Positions 22,690-34,400 of a stretch of DNA of 64,000 nucleotides are shown one piece after another. A program made the translations under genes and the position numbers. How positions within the stretch are numbered: the first letter of the stretch is position 1; every line of letters starts with the position of its first letter. The DNA is from Armigeres subalbatus (taxonomy: Eukaryota; Arthropoda; Insecta; Diptera; Culicidae). The DNA is taken from NCBI RefSeq assembly GCF_024139115.2, contig NW_026942465.1, positions 62,001 through 126,000 of the forward strand. The letters are read 5' to 3'. The notes below the pieces were generated by a model. That model saw nothing but the letters and a program-made list of their open reading frames with translations, did not search any database and had not been told where the DNA came from.

Positions 22690-22751
22690 TACACCCTGGG
22701 CCCGGCGAAAGAACCCCCAGCGGTACATGTACCCCAGGTTGAGAACCGCTG
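22690..22751. mobile_element. Isolated hAT-type terminus
   Basis: Ends in GGTTGAGAACCGCTG, whose complement CAGCGGTTCTCAACC is the type of end found on hAT/Charlie-like elements. Similar isolated ends occur at 28735-28751 and, in the other direction, at 56262-56276 (CAGTCGTTCTCAAC). Partner ends were not found. Confidence 0.4.
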
Positions 22752-24489
22752 TTATGAAAGATTGAGGAATGCTCTGCATCTCCGTGAGCGCTACGGGAAA
22801 AGAATCGTTGGATAGTAGAGAAGGTAATTCATGTGAAGCCCCTTGGTAAGCGACTAAATATTTATTGTAAACGAAGTTATTTTGAAAACAAGAAGATGAA
22901 AATTGTGTTTGAAATCAATCCAACACAATTCAATGTGCTTCGTTTAATAAGCTTCTACGATCGATTCCGCACTAAATAATTCTGTGCCCTTCGATGCAGA
23001 TATTAGTTTTATCACTTCGCGTTCTCCCACACTAGCTGACGTGATCAGCATCTACTGCACTCAAATGGAAGCTACTTGAAAACATATGCAGATATTTTCC
23101 ATGTAGTTTTGGGTGTAAAAGATAAATGATTCATTAGTGATGGCACTCATTAATCTTAATTCACTAGAAAATAAAATAAAATTAAAGTGAATTTTCGTTT
23201 GGCCATGTACTTAAACTTGAATGTTTCATTAGCGATTGTTAATAAACATACTTTTCGCTCTGAGAACCCCACTTATATATTTTTTAGACATTCATTTTGA
23301 GTAGAATTCAATAGAAGAGTATATAGATATTATTTTCTACGTTTTCTAGTGAATTCCACTACATTTCTTATTGAGATGCACTTGTGATTTGAGTAAGTTT
23401 TATTTGATTCCAATAAGGCCGATGAATGTTTCGATTTTTAAAGTCTACGTGACTTTTTATAGTGGAATTAAAGTGACAATTATTTTGAGTGTGGTTAAAC
23501 AAATTTCTGCTACGCGAGGTAGATTTTTTTCACTTCGCGTTCTCCCGGACTAGCTGCCGTCCCATGACCAGCAGCAACACAATAGATTCCGCATTCATAT
23601 TGTTCAAATAGTAAAAAATATCTCAAAATATAAATTTGAAACTTGAAAACACTGAAGACGTTTTATAGAAGAAAACTACATACGTATTTGTCGACTAAGA
23701 ATGGGGTTATGTTGTAAGCGTTAATAGAAAAAAAAATGTATAACCTAATGTTTTGAAATCAACTTAACGAATTTGTTCAACGCCGCAGCCAAAATTTTTG
23801 ATAATATGAAGAATGGTTTAAGTTTAAATTTGTTTCGAAATCCCGCGGAATTCCGTTAGATTTCGTTAGAAGCTAGTTTTTTCAAGCGAAATTTTGGTAA
23901 TTTGACGAAACGAAACGAAATCAAGAAATGCGATTTCGCCATGCCTAAATTTCGCAAAATTCCGCGGAATTTCGTTTCGAACCACCAGAAACGAAATTTT
24001 TCGAAATACCGCATATGCTTATACACTAATTCTATATTCTAATAACTTTCTCTACTGTGAAAACAATAAAATTTTACTTACCTTTGTTGTTTAGAGGAGA
24101 GAATTCGTCCTTTGGAAAAAAATGTAATGAAATGCTAATAATCAGCAGATGGGCAGAACCTCGGGGAGAACATACTAAAGATGCCATTCTGAACAAAAAA
24201 CTGCCAACTATTTTTTCACGCAGAAACGGTTGAGTGTTACCCACTTCGTGGACTAAGTGGAACTGTTAGAAGATGGGCACTTTGCACCCATTTGGAAATT
24301 TTTTAAAACACTCACCTTTTTGACAGCTTCAAAAAATATACCAAAGGTGGGTGATTTTAAAACATTTAATGGGTATTCCCAAATCTCCGTGTATAAAAAG
24401 CTGCATGTATCCGCAAGAGGCTCCGCGAAAGCGACCGTGTGCCGCTCAAAGCACACAAGCCCAAGTCCTGGTGTCAAGTGGGACGCTAA

Positions 24490-25478
24490 GCAGCCAAATC
24501 ACTTTCCGCAAGAATATCCACAAGACCACATGGAAATCATCTAATCAAGTAACGGAAAACCAAATCGACCCAGTTTCTAATCGACGGTAAATTCTTCTCC
24601 GACATCACGAACGTACGCACTTACCGCAGTGTGAATATTGAATCCGACCACTACCTCGTTGCAGTATGTCTGCGCTCAAAACTCTCGACGGTGTACAACA
24701 CGCGTCGGAGTAGTCCGCCGCGGCTAAACATTGGGCGGCTACAAGACGGTAGACTAGCCCAAGACTACGCGCAGCAGCTGGAAGTGGAACTCCCAACGGA
24801 AGAGCAGCTAGGCGCAGCATCCCTTGAAGATGGCTGGTGAGATATTCGATCCGCCATTGGAAGCACCGCAACCGCTGCACTAGGCACGATGGCTCCGGAT
24901 CAGAGAAACGACTGGTATGACGGCAAATGTGAGCAGTTAGTTGAGGAAAAGAATGCAGCATGGGCGTGGTTGCTGCAACACCGCACGAGGGCAAACGAGG
25001 CACGATACAAACGGGCGCGGAACAGACAAAACTCGATTTTTCGGAGGAAAAAACGCCAGCAGGAATATCAAGACCGTGAAGAGACGGAGGAACTGTACCG
25101 CGCTAAGAACGCACGAAAGTTCTATGAGAAGTTTAACCGTTCACGTAAGGGCCACGTGCCACAGCACGATATGTGTAAGGACATAAACGGGATCCTTCTT
25201 ACAAACGAGCGTGAGGTGATCCAAAGGTGGCGACAGCACTACGAAGAGCACCTGAATGGCGATATGGCAGTATGGTAATAAACCTAGTAGCACGCGCGCA
25301 GGACATGCGACTTCCGGCTCCGAATCTCCAGGAAATTCAGGAGGAGATCGGCCGGCTGAAACAACAAAGCCTCTGGAGTTGACCAACTACCAGGAGAGCT
25401 GTTTAAACACGGCGGTGAGGCACTGGCTAGTGCGCTGCACTGGGTGATTACCAGGGTTTGAAAGGATGAGGTTCTGAC
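24490..25478 (+). pseudogene. RTE-like retrotransposon copy E (endonuclease C-terminus to early RT), broken
   Basis: The plus strand encodes NIHKTTWKSSNQVTENQID near 24510, then FFSDITNVRTYRSVNIESDH near 24610-24650, the typical end of the AP endonuclease. A linker with RRSSPPRLNIGRLQDGRLAQ follows, then, after a stop at 24838-24840, NDWYDGKCEQLVEEKNAAWA and NRSRKGHVPQHDMCKD. Early RT sequence is recognisable to about 25478. It lacks both ends. It extends further 5' than copies B and C and is otherwise of the same family. Stops and at least two frameshifts make it inactive. Confidence 0.85.
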
Positions 25479-25504
25479 GGAATATGTGAAAAATCATTAG
25501 AATT

Positions 25505-26130
25505 AGTAAAGTTATATATTAGAAGTTATGTGTGAGAAGTGAGAAGTGAACAGTTAAAAATTGGGAAGTGAGAGGGGCGATGTGCGAAGCGAGAAGTGGT
25601 AAATGAATAGTGATGAGTGCAGAAGTGAGAAATGGGTAGTGGGAAGAGGGAGGTGTGAAGAGAGAAGTCAGAAGTAAATAGTGAGAAGTGAAAACTGAGG
25701 AGTGAGAAGTGAGTTATGAGAATCAAGTAGTAAGAAGTGAGAAGTGAGGACCGAGGCACGAGAAGTAAGAAATTATATGCTTTTTCTTCACTTCTTTCTT
25801 TATTCTTCTTCCTTCTTCTTTCTGTCTTATATCTCTCCACTCACTTCTCACTACTCAACATCTCGCTTCTTACTTCCCAAATATCATCTCTCTCTTTTCA
25901 CTTCTTGTTTATGTTTTTCTCATTACTTACATCCTAATTTTCACTTTCCTTTTCATTTCCTCTGCTCAAATGTTACTGTACACATCTCACAACTCAATAT
26001 TCACTGCCGTTCTATGGCACTCTCTTGTCACTACTCTGTACTTATTTTGAACATCTTATTTCTTACTTCTCGGTTCTCGCTGTTCACTATTCATTTCGAA
26101 CATCTGAACTCTCACTTCACAACAAATTTA
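25505..26130. repeat. Degenerate GAGAAGT repeat with opposed arms
   Basis: From 25505 to about 25775 the strand is purine-rich (GTGAGAAGTGAGAAGTGA). From about 25785 to 26130 it is the complement type (CACTTCTCACTTCTC). The result is a loose inverted repeat with a sharp strand-composition switch. The Ser/Phe/Leu/His-rich open frames here are by-products. Confidence 0.8.
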
Positions 26131-26929
26131 AATGTATTCCCTAATTCGATCCCTCCCTAGTTCGATGGTGCCTTCAATATCGAGTAAGACAGAGTTCACT
26201 GTAGTACATTAAATACTATACAAATTTTATGTTATCGACACGAGAAATGTCATCAAAAAATACAACGACATGTCACAAGCTCGTAGTCTGAACTAAATAT
26301 CCTCAAAATTAATAGAAATAGAAAAAAAAATGCTTGAACACGAATCAATTTCAAATTGTTACTTCCCAAACATATAATCTCGTTTTTCTCTGACTTATTT
26401 TAAGTCAAATTTCCCAAAGAACCGTATGATTTGATGTCACTAAATATTTAAAAAATCAAAAAAGTTTCGCAGCTAGACGATCTTCAACTTCAACAGCAAC
26501 CTCGTAGCTCCCCCACTGATTCACCGAGTCTCGATTTTGTTATTTAGCACCCGGCGGTACTATTCCGTCGGATACAGTTCAACGTACAATATCAAATTTA
26601 TTATACATTTTAGCAAAAACACGTTCATCACATTACTGCTTCAATATAAGGTTTTCTATTGGTATGCGATTAACTTTATTTGATTAAGTGCACAAAAATG
26701 ATCAGGCATCCCTTTTTTTCGATGACATTTTGAAGTGTGTGTAACGACCTTCACATTTTGGGTACATTAGTTTAAATGTGTAAAAATGTTGAACGATATG
26801 TAAAGTATATGTTTCTTAACTAGAATCTGGAGTCTACAGGTTCGGCAGCCTCCGTCTGAGATACATGAAGGATTTTTTTTCGAAAAGCTTAGTTCCTTCG
26901 TTGCAAGAGGGTTAAAAGCATCTTTCCAC
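26131..26929. other. AT-rich sequence, nothing recognised
   Basis: No open frame with a recognisable domain, RNA gene or repeat was found. Confidence 0.5.
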
Positions 26930-27372
26930 GCTAATCGGAAGCCTCCTTTCAAGCAGATCGGAGACTTCTTTCAAGAAGATCGGAGAACTTCTTTAGAAAG
27001 GGGAGGCTTCTTTTCTTCTTCTTTCAAAGGGCTCGAAGACTTCTTTCAAGAGGATCGGAAGCCAATTTTCAAGAGGCTCGGAAGCGTTCTTTTATGCTGT
27101 TTCCTTTTAATTTCCCTATTCTTCGCTTTTTCTTTCAAAAGGCACAGAGGCCTCTTTCTTTCAAGAGGTATAGAAGCCTTGTTTTCTACTTCTTTTAAAA
27201 GGCTCGGAAGGTTTCTTTCAAGAGGATTGGAAGCCTTCTTTTAACAGGCTCGAAAACCAACTTAAAGATACTCAGAAGCCTTTTTTCAGTTAGTCCCCAT
27301 TCACGAGGCTTGTAAACCTACTTTCAAGAGTCTCAGAAACCTCATTTCAAGTGGTTCGGAAGCCTCCTTTCC

Positions 27373-27764
27373 AGTGTTGGTAAAATCACTCATAAATCTC
27401 AATCAACGAGCGCTCCCATACGAACGAAATCGTCTGCGATTTTAAAGGAATGCATCATGTTCGAATTTTTCATGCTAAAACGCATCATTTCACTCATTTG
27501 CCAAAAAATCATTTTGGTTTAAAAACGCATTTGAAATCAATTTGGGGGCAATTTATTGCCTATACATGGAAGAGTGTCTAATATTTTATGCGACAAACGT
27601 CAATTCACCGTTTTTAACGAAGAAGAACAAAAAAAAACCTACGATGATTCAAATGGATGATTAAACTCATCCATGAGTTTTTAGGTGCTGAGTTGGATGC
27701 GTTTCAACTCACGCTTGATTTGAATCATCTTTGAGTTTTGAGATTTTGAGTTTTTACCAACACT
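27373..27764. mobile_element. MITE with AGTGTTGGTAAAA ends (392 bp)
   Basis: Starts AGTGTTGGTAAAATCACTCA and ends with the complement of AGTGTTGGTAAAAACTCA. Repeat units of satellite array 2 lie directly on both sides. A clean target duplication is not visible. Confidence 0.7.
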
Positions 27765-27886
27765 TCCCCCTTAAAGAGGCTTGGAAGCCTTCTTTCAAAA
27801 GACTTGAAAATCTATTTTAAAAAGGCTCCGAGGGCTTACTTCAAAATGCTCTGAATCTTCATTTCAAGTGGCTTGTAAGCCTCCTT

Positions 27887-28135
27887 AGGGGCCCTCCTTA
27901 GCCGTCCGGTAAGATGCGCGGCTACAAAGCAAGATGAGGGTGGCTGGGTTCGGTTCCCGGTGCCGGTCTAGGCAATTTTTGGTTTGGAAATTGTCTCGAC
28001 TTCTCTAGGCATAAAAATATCATCATCATAATAGCCTCATGATATAGGAATGTAAAAATGGTAGCTTGGCTTTGAAACCTCGCGGTTAATAACTGTAGAA
28101 GTGCTGAATGCAGCGAAGCGAAGAATAAGAAGAAG
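27887..28135 (+). mobile_element. Feilai-type tRNA-related SINE, copy 2
   Basis: Starts GGGGCCCTCCTTAGCCG, has a B box GGTTCGGTTCC (27947-27957) and ends AATAAGAAGAAG. TAAGCCTCCTT flanks both sides (27876-27886 and 28136-28146). The flanking repeat has a similar motif by itself, so this duplication is likely but not certain. Part of the 3' body seen in the other copies is missing. Confidence 0.85.
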
Positions 28136-28436
28136 TAAGCCTCCTTTCAAGAGGCTCAGATGCCACCCTTTAAGAGGTTCGGAATTCTTCTTTCAAGAGG
28201 CTCAAAAGCCTTCTCTTAAGTGGTTCGGAAGCCTACTTTCAATGGGCTCGGAATGTATAAACTTTTTTCAAGATGCTTGGAGAGCCTACTTTCAAATGGC
28301 TCGAAAACCACCTTTCAAGATGCTCGGAAGACTTCTTTCAAGAGGCTCGGAAGGTTCGTTTCAAGAGGCGCAAAATCCTCCTTCCAGAAGGGTTGGAAGC
28401 CTTTTATTCAAGAGGTTCGGGAGCCTTCAACAGTCA

Positions 28437-30594
28437 TAAAAGTCATGTAGGAAGTTCGATGCATAAACTTAATGTGACTTGGGAAGTTATGAAGTAATGT
28501 TGGGAGTTGGGAGTAATGAAAAATTCAGCCAACTTTATGGAGGGCCATACTGACCACAATCGCATAGTTGTCCTATATGAATAGGAAAACCAGCAAGGAT
28601 GGATGAGAGCATAGGCAGCATATATCCCGTTAGTTTCTGGTCCATTTTCTCATATTTCTTATGAGTTACGCTCATTTACTTTTACAGCAATAAAACATTG
28701 GAGGTACCTCAATTAATGCTAAAGGTCGAAGGGGCAGGTTGAGAACCGCTGGCATACACGGCACATTTATTGAATTATGTATTGAGGCCGTTGTGTAGTT
28801 TTAATTACCCTTTGATTTTTTGTTGCTCTGGACAATCATTTTTGGCTCTTTTTTTATCAAGTATACCTACTTAAAAATCCCCTGGCGAAAGCTCTACTAT
28901 ATCAGTCGGCTAGTTTTGACACGACGGCACATTTCACTCTGTTGATAGAATTGTTATGCGCATATGAAAGCGCACATGCTCTCTTTCATATATCCCTTCC
29001 TTCTTTCCTGTGATGAGAGCCGCCATTGATTGATGGGACATAAACGGGGTTTGCGCACCGCCACGAACGAGTCAACGTGACCCCAGCTCTATTGGGGCTG
29101 CGTCGAATCAGATCGGAATGAGAGAAGCGAACCGGTAGAATCGTTTTCTCCGGCTGCATCCGTACGAGCCTCTAACGTTCTTTTACGTATACCGACAACG
29201 AATGTAACGATGATGGTCACGATGGATGACGGATTATGGGATTACATGGCACACGGTCTGAATCCTCTTTGCGCCAGCGCGGAACCGATTAAATCGATTC
29301 AGATGCAACAATGTTGTGCAAGTGTAAAAAAAAATGATAAATTGTCGCACAGTTGCTCTGGAATGCACAGAGCCACAAGCTTGATAGAAAACGGTGGAGA
29401 ACAACGTGCAGCATAGAAACCACAAGAGGTGAGAATGGACAGTCGCTGGAAATGAGAGCATCAAAAGGTCAAAACGAATTAAGCTGCATAGATGTCTTCC
29501 GCAGTATTGTAGCAATCTAGCCACTGCGACTTCATTTTAGTCCCGTTCCGTGGAATTATGTGCTTCCGGGACGTTGTTGGAAATGTTTCAAATAACGAAG
29601 AGTACATAGAAAGGCAGAAAGTGTATAGCCTAATTGCTGGACAACATTAAACGTAACTTAAAACGGAAACGGTGCACAAGTGGAATTATCTTCGATTTTA
29701 CCAAGTCACTACTCTCACTTAATGCTCTGCGATTCATCAAAGCTTTCAGTTTGAATAATGGTTGAAAATCAAATCAATAGCTGTCCAACAGTATGCCAAT
29801 TTTTGATATCATATCTCAAAACCTCTTACGGGCATGAAATATGGATAACATATTTCAAAATTTTCATCTCCTTATCTGCTGATTAGCACAAACAAAACCC
29901 CTCGATGCAACACCGTATAAATATTTCAAAACGCGATTAGTTATTGCGTCCAACAGATGTTGTTGCAAACCCGCTATCGCTGTCCCATTTACCAGGAAAA
30001 CATCTCTCCGCGCCGACAGCGTCCAACAGTCTGCGACGTGACGACGACGATGATCGGAAACCGATACCCAAAATCTTTCTAATTAACATCCAAAGCAGCC
30101 AACCATCGGAACCTCAATCTAGGAGGAAAATTTATTGAAAATCGTTTGCAAATAAATATCAAACCAAGAGGGGGGATGGTCGGCCAGCGAGTAGGAGGCA
30201 ACTCGTTGAGTTCCGATGAATTCCGATACGAGGGGATTGCCGCAGATCGCCGGTTGGCTCCGCACGGTAAGCGCGGAGATGATAAAGCGATTAAGCGATA
30301 TTTATGGAAAGCGTAGATTAATTTATCAGAAGGAGGATGTTTGCATTGCTGATTTTATTTTTTTTAGAGAGGGAGTGAGAGGGATTGCTAAAATATTACA
30401 CATTTAATATAATATATTCGCTTGTTCGATTAGATAGTAAGTAGCACAAAACAAAATATGATGATTGGAGCTGTGTGGAACAGTTTGACAAGCTGCTTTT
30501 TTAAAATTAGTGAAATTAGAATAGCGAAGTTTAATCGGAAAAATTGGAACTGAGCGGAACTCTATGAGTGTAAAAATGTTGACAATCACCTAAT
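28437..30594. other. Mostly unique-looking sequence, no supported gene
   Basis: A hAT-type end GGTTGAGAACCGCTG lies at 28737-28751. The part at 28970-29480 and the part at 29940-30300 are GC-richer and could be single-copy DNA. Open frames (29210-29416, 29234-29524, 29944-30138) show no domain. Confidence 0.4.
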
Positions 30595-30599
30595 TTACT

Positions 30600-31135
30600 C
30601 CTTTTTTTTGCGCAACCATTCCTTGTCGAGACTGATCGAAGTCAGTTCGACCTTCTCGGAAGATTCTCCGTACACGGTCATCATTACGTCATCGGCAAAT
30701 GGCACTTGTTCGATCCCTGGTCCACCATCGTACTTCACGTTTGCTAGCTGATTTCGTCTACGTTCTTCCATAATGTATGACCGACCTATCTTCATTTACG
30801 CTCTCGAATTTCTGTTGGTATCGGTTTTACATGGCACCGTCGGTGGAGCTCAGCATTCGAGGTCCAGTTGTTAGGCCACCAGGACCGAATTATAAAAGGT
30901 AGACATCGGTTGATCACATGAAGTCTCACTGGCGTAAAATAACACATATTTCACACGTTAGAGTTAAATATTCGAAATTTGGTGCGTTGACTGAACTGAT
31001 TGGATCTCCACGTATCTCGTAAACGCTCCTATGCCGATGTTGTTTCTGCCGTCCGACGCTAACTGACTGCCAAGATATTGAAAGCTTTCGACCTTCTCCA
31101 TTGCTTGCCTGGCTACCGTAAAGCTGTTTGTTTAT
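30600..31135 (-). pseudogene. RTE-like RT fragments (minus strand)
   Basis: At 30600-30795 the minus strand encodes QVPFADDVMMTVYGESSEKV, where FADD is the catalytic RT box. At 31005-31130 it encodes FTVARQAMEKVESFQYLGSQ followed by LASDGRNN, the block after the RT domain that corresponds to EEFVYLGSLVTAEND in copy B. The two pieces are out of order for one element (the FADD piece should precede the YLGS piece on the minus strand, but lies downstream), so they are rearranged or come from two insertions. Confidence 0.55.
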
Positions 31136-31189
31136 TTATTATCCATCAGTAGTTTAAGGTACAAGTCTTTTTAAAAACACTACTTTCGG

Positions 31190-31312
31190 TGTCAGAAGCG
31201 CAGCGGAAAACAACGTCGTGAATTTGTAACGAAGTCGACGGAACGATTGGTTCGACGAAGAGTCCAAACAAATTCTGGAGGAGAAGAACGCAGCGCAACG
31301 ATGAAGCAGTTA
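31190..31312 (+). pseudogene. RTE-like linker fragment (plus strand)
   Basis: The plus strand encodes NDWFDEESKQILEEKNAAQR at about 31246-31305, matching the NDWYDGECEQLVEEKNAAW linker of copies B, C and E. It faces away from the fragments at 30600-31135 and lies just left of the 24-bp satellite. Confidence 0.65.
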
Positions 31313-31448
31313 TCCTAATGCAATTTCAAGGAAGTGCCTTCCATTCAATGTAAGGCTTTTCAAGACGGAATGAATTTGCAGTAAAACACCAATCGATACA
31401 AATTTCACTGAAGAAAAGGAATTTCTGAAGTAGGACAAACATCAACCT

Positions 31449-34400
31449 AAGAAGATCCTCCAGGAATTCCTCTGGAAGTTCCTCCAAGAATTTCTCCGGA
31501 AGTTCCTCCAGGAATTCCTCCGGAAGTTCCTCCAGGAATTCCCCCGGAAGTTCCTCCAGGAATTTCTCCGGAAGTTCCTCCAGGAATCCCTCCGGAAGTT
31601 CCTTCAGGAATTCCTCCGGAAGTTCCTCCTGGAATTCCTCCGGAAGTTCCTCCTGGAATTCCTCCGGAAGTTCCTCCTGGAATTCCTCCGGAAGTTCCTC
31701 CTGGAATTCCTCCGGAAGTTCCTCCTGGAATTCCTCCGGAAGTTCCTCCTGGAATTCCTCCGGAAGTTCCTCCTGGAATTCCTCCGAAGTTCCTCCTGGA
31801 ATTCCTCCGAAGTTCCTCCTGGAATTCCTCCGGAAGTTCCTCCTGGAATTCCTCCGAAGTTCCTCCTGGAATTCCTCCTGGAATTCCTCCGAAGTTCCTC
31901 CTGGAATTCCTCCGGAAGTTCCTCCTGGAATTCCTCCGAAGTTCCTCCTGGAATTCCTCCGGAAGTTCCTCCAGGAATTCCTCCGGAAGTTCCTCCAGGA
32001 ATTCCTCCGGAAGTTCGTCCAGGAATTCCTCCGGAAGTTCGTCCAGGAATTCCTCCGGAAGTTCCTCCAGGAATTCCTTCGGAAGCTCCTCCAGGAATTC
32101 CTCCGGAAGTTCCTCCAGGAATTCCTCCGGAAGTTCCTCCAGGAATTCCTCCGGAAGTTCCTCCAGGAATTCCTCTGGAAGTTCCTCCAGGAGTTACTCC
32201 GGAAGTTCCTCCAGGAATTCCTCTGGAAGTTCCTCCAGGAATTCCTCCGGAAGTTCCTCCAGGAATTCCTCCGAAAGTTCCTCCAGGAAGTCCTCCGGAA
32301 GTTCCTCCAGGAATTCCTCCGGAAGTTCCTCCAGGAATTCCTCCGGAAGTTCCTCCAGGAATTCCTCCGGAAGTTCCTCCAGGAATTAATTTCTCCGAAA
32401 GTTCCTCCAGGATTTCCTTCGGAAGTTCCTCCAGGAATTCCAACGGAAGCTTTCCAGGAATTCCTCCGGAAGTTCCTTCAGAAATTCCTCCTAGTTCCTC
32501 CAAGAATTCCCCCGGAAGTTCCTCCAGGAATTCCACCGGAAGTTCCTCCAGGGATTCCTCTGGAAGTTCCTCCAGGAATTCCTGCGGAAGTTCCTCCAGG
32601 AATTCCTCCGGAAGTTCCTCCAGGAATTCCTCCGGAAGTTCCTCCAGGAATTCCTCCGGAAGTTCCTCCAGGAATTCCTCCAGAAGTTCCTCCAGGAATT
32701 CCTCCGGAAGTTCCTCCAGGAATTCCTCCGGAAGTTCCTCCAGGAATTCCTCCGGAAGTTCCTCCAGGAATTCCTCCGAAGTTCCTCCAGGAATTCCTCC
32801 GGAAGTTCCTCCAGGAATTCCTCCGAAGTTCCTCCAGGAATTCCTCCGAAGTTCCTCCAGGAATTCCTCCGGAAGTTCCTCCAGGAATTCCTCCGGAAGT
32901 TCCTCCAGGAATTCCTCCGAAGTTCCTCCAGGAATTCCTCCGGAAGTTCCTCCAGGAATTCCTCCGGAAGTTCCTCCAGGAATTCCTCCGAAGTTCCTCC
33001 AGGAATTCCTCCGAAGTTCCTCCAGGAATTCCTCCGGAAGTTCCTCCAGGAATTCCTCCGGAAGTTCCTCCAGGAATTCCTCCGGAAGTTCCTCCAGGAA
33101 TTCCTCCGGGAGTTCCTCCAGGAATTCCTCCGGAAGCTCCTCCAGGAATTCCTCCGGAAGCTCCTCCAGCAATTCCTCCGGGAGTTCCTCCAGGAATTCC
33201 TCCGGAAGTTCCTCCAGGAGTTTCTCCGGAAGTTCCTCCAGGAGTTTCTCGGGAAGTTCCTCCGGGAATTCCTCCGGAAGTTCCTCCGGGAATTTCTCCG
33301 GAAGTTCCTCCGGGAATTTCTCCGGAAGTTCCTCCGGGAATTCCCCCGAAAGTTCCTCCGGGAATTCTTCCGGAAGTTCCTCCAGGAATTCCTCCGGAAG
33401 TTCCTCCAGGAATTCCTCCGGAAGTTCCTCCAGGAATTCCTCCGGAAGTTCCTCCAGGAATTCCTCCGGAAGTTCCTCCAGGAATTCCTCCGGAAGTTCC
33501 TCCAGGAATTCCTCCGGAAGTTCCTCCAGGAATTCCTCCGGAAGTTCCTCCAGGAATTCCTCCGGAAGTTCCTCCAGGAATTCCTCCGGAAGTTCCTCCG
33601 GAAGTTCCTCCAGGAATTCCTCCGGAAGTTCCTCCAGGAATTCCTTCGGAAGTTCCTCCAGGAATTCCTCCGGAAGTTCCTCCAGGAATTCCTCCGGAAG
33701 TTCCTCCGGAAGTTCCTCCGGAAGTTCCTCCAGGAATTCCTCCGGAAGTTCCTCCGGAAGTTCCTCCAGGAATTCCTCCGGAAGTTCCTCCAGGAATTCC
33801 TCCGGAAGTTCCTCCAGGAATTCCTCCGGAAGTTCCTCCAGGAATTCCTCCGTAAGTTCTTCCAGGAATTTCTCCGGAAGGTCCTCCAGGAATTCCTCCG
33901 GAAGTTCCTCCAGGAATTCCTCCGGAAGTTCCTCCAGAAATCCCTCCGCTAGTTCCTCCAGGAATTCCTCCGAAGTTCCTCCAGGAATTCCTCCGGAAGT
34001 TCCTCCGGGAATTTCTCCGTAACTTCCTCCAGGAATTCCTCCGAAGTTCCTCCAGGAATTCCTCCGGAAGTTCCTCCAGGAATTCCTCCGGAAGTTCCTC
34101 CAGGAATTCCTCCGAAGTTCCTCCAGGAATTCCTCCGGAAGTTCCTCCGGAATTTCTCCGTAAGTTCCTCCAGGAATTCCTCCGGAAGTTCCTCCGGAAG
34201 TTCCTTTGGGAATTCCTCCGAAGTTCCTCCAGGAATTCCTCCGGAAGTTCCTCCAGGAATTCCTCCGAAGTTCCTCCAGGAATTCCTCCGGAAGTTCCTC
34301 CAGGAATTCCTCCGGAAGTTCCTCCAGGAATTCCTCCGGAAGTTCCTCCAGGAATTCCTCCGGAAGTTCCTCCAGGAATTCCTCCGGAAGTTCCTCCAGG

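Larger units (their letters stand above)
19265..24030. mobile_element. hAT-like ends with TTTCGAAAC motifs bracketing 4.8 kb
   Basis: The left part (19265-19445) and right part (23830-24030) both carry many CGAAACGAAA motifs and CCGCGGAATTT, in inverted arrangement. The outermost bases are TAAGGGTATGCGATA on the left and, as complement, TAAGCATATGCGGTA on the right. This fits diverged terminal and subterminal repeats of a hAT-type element. No matching 8-bp target duplication is seen, and no transposase frame remains. Confidence 0.4.
18721..24397. mobile_element. Possible composite element with inverted ends (about 5.7 kb)
   Basis: The left end reads TACACGGAGAAAT and then, about 20 bases on, CACCCACCTT. 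The right end, as its complement, reads TACACGGAGATTT and then CACCCACCTT. The spacing differs by a few bases. TA is possible as the target duplication. No transposase is visible. Inside are hAT-like ends, a dispersed repeat, a 23-bp satellite and a small MITE. It is either one large element with acquired cargo or two related MITEs bracketing unrelated DNA. Confidence 0.45.
26930..28436 (-). repeat. 23-bp satellite array 2, diverged, reversed
   Basis: The units read as the complement of arrays 1 and 3 (AGGCTCGGAAGCCTCCTTTC plus AAG) and are strongly diverged. The array is interrupted by a MITE at 27373-27764 and a SINE at 27887-28135. Open frames at 28101-28497 are translations of the repeat. 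Confidence 0.85.

Noticed and set aside
25526..26160. Ser/Phe/Leu/His-rich open frames as secreted or membrane proteins
   Set aside because: By-products of GAGAAGT/ACTTCTC simple repeat arms.
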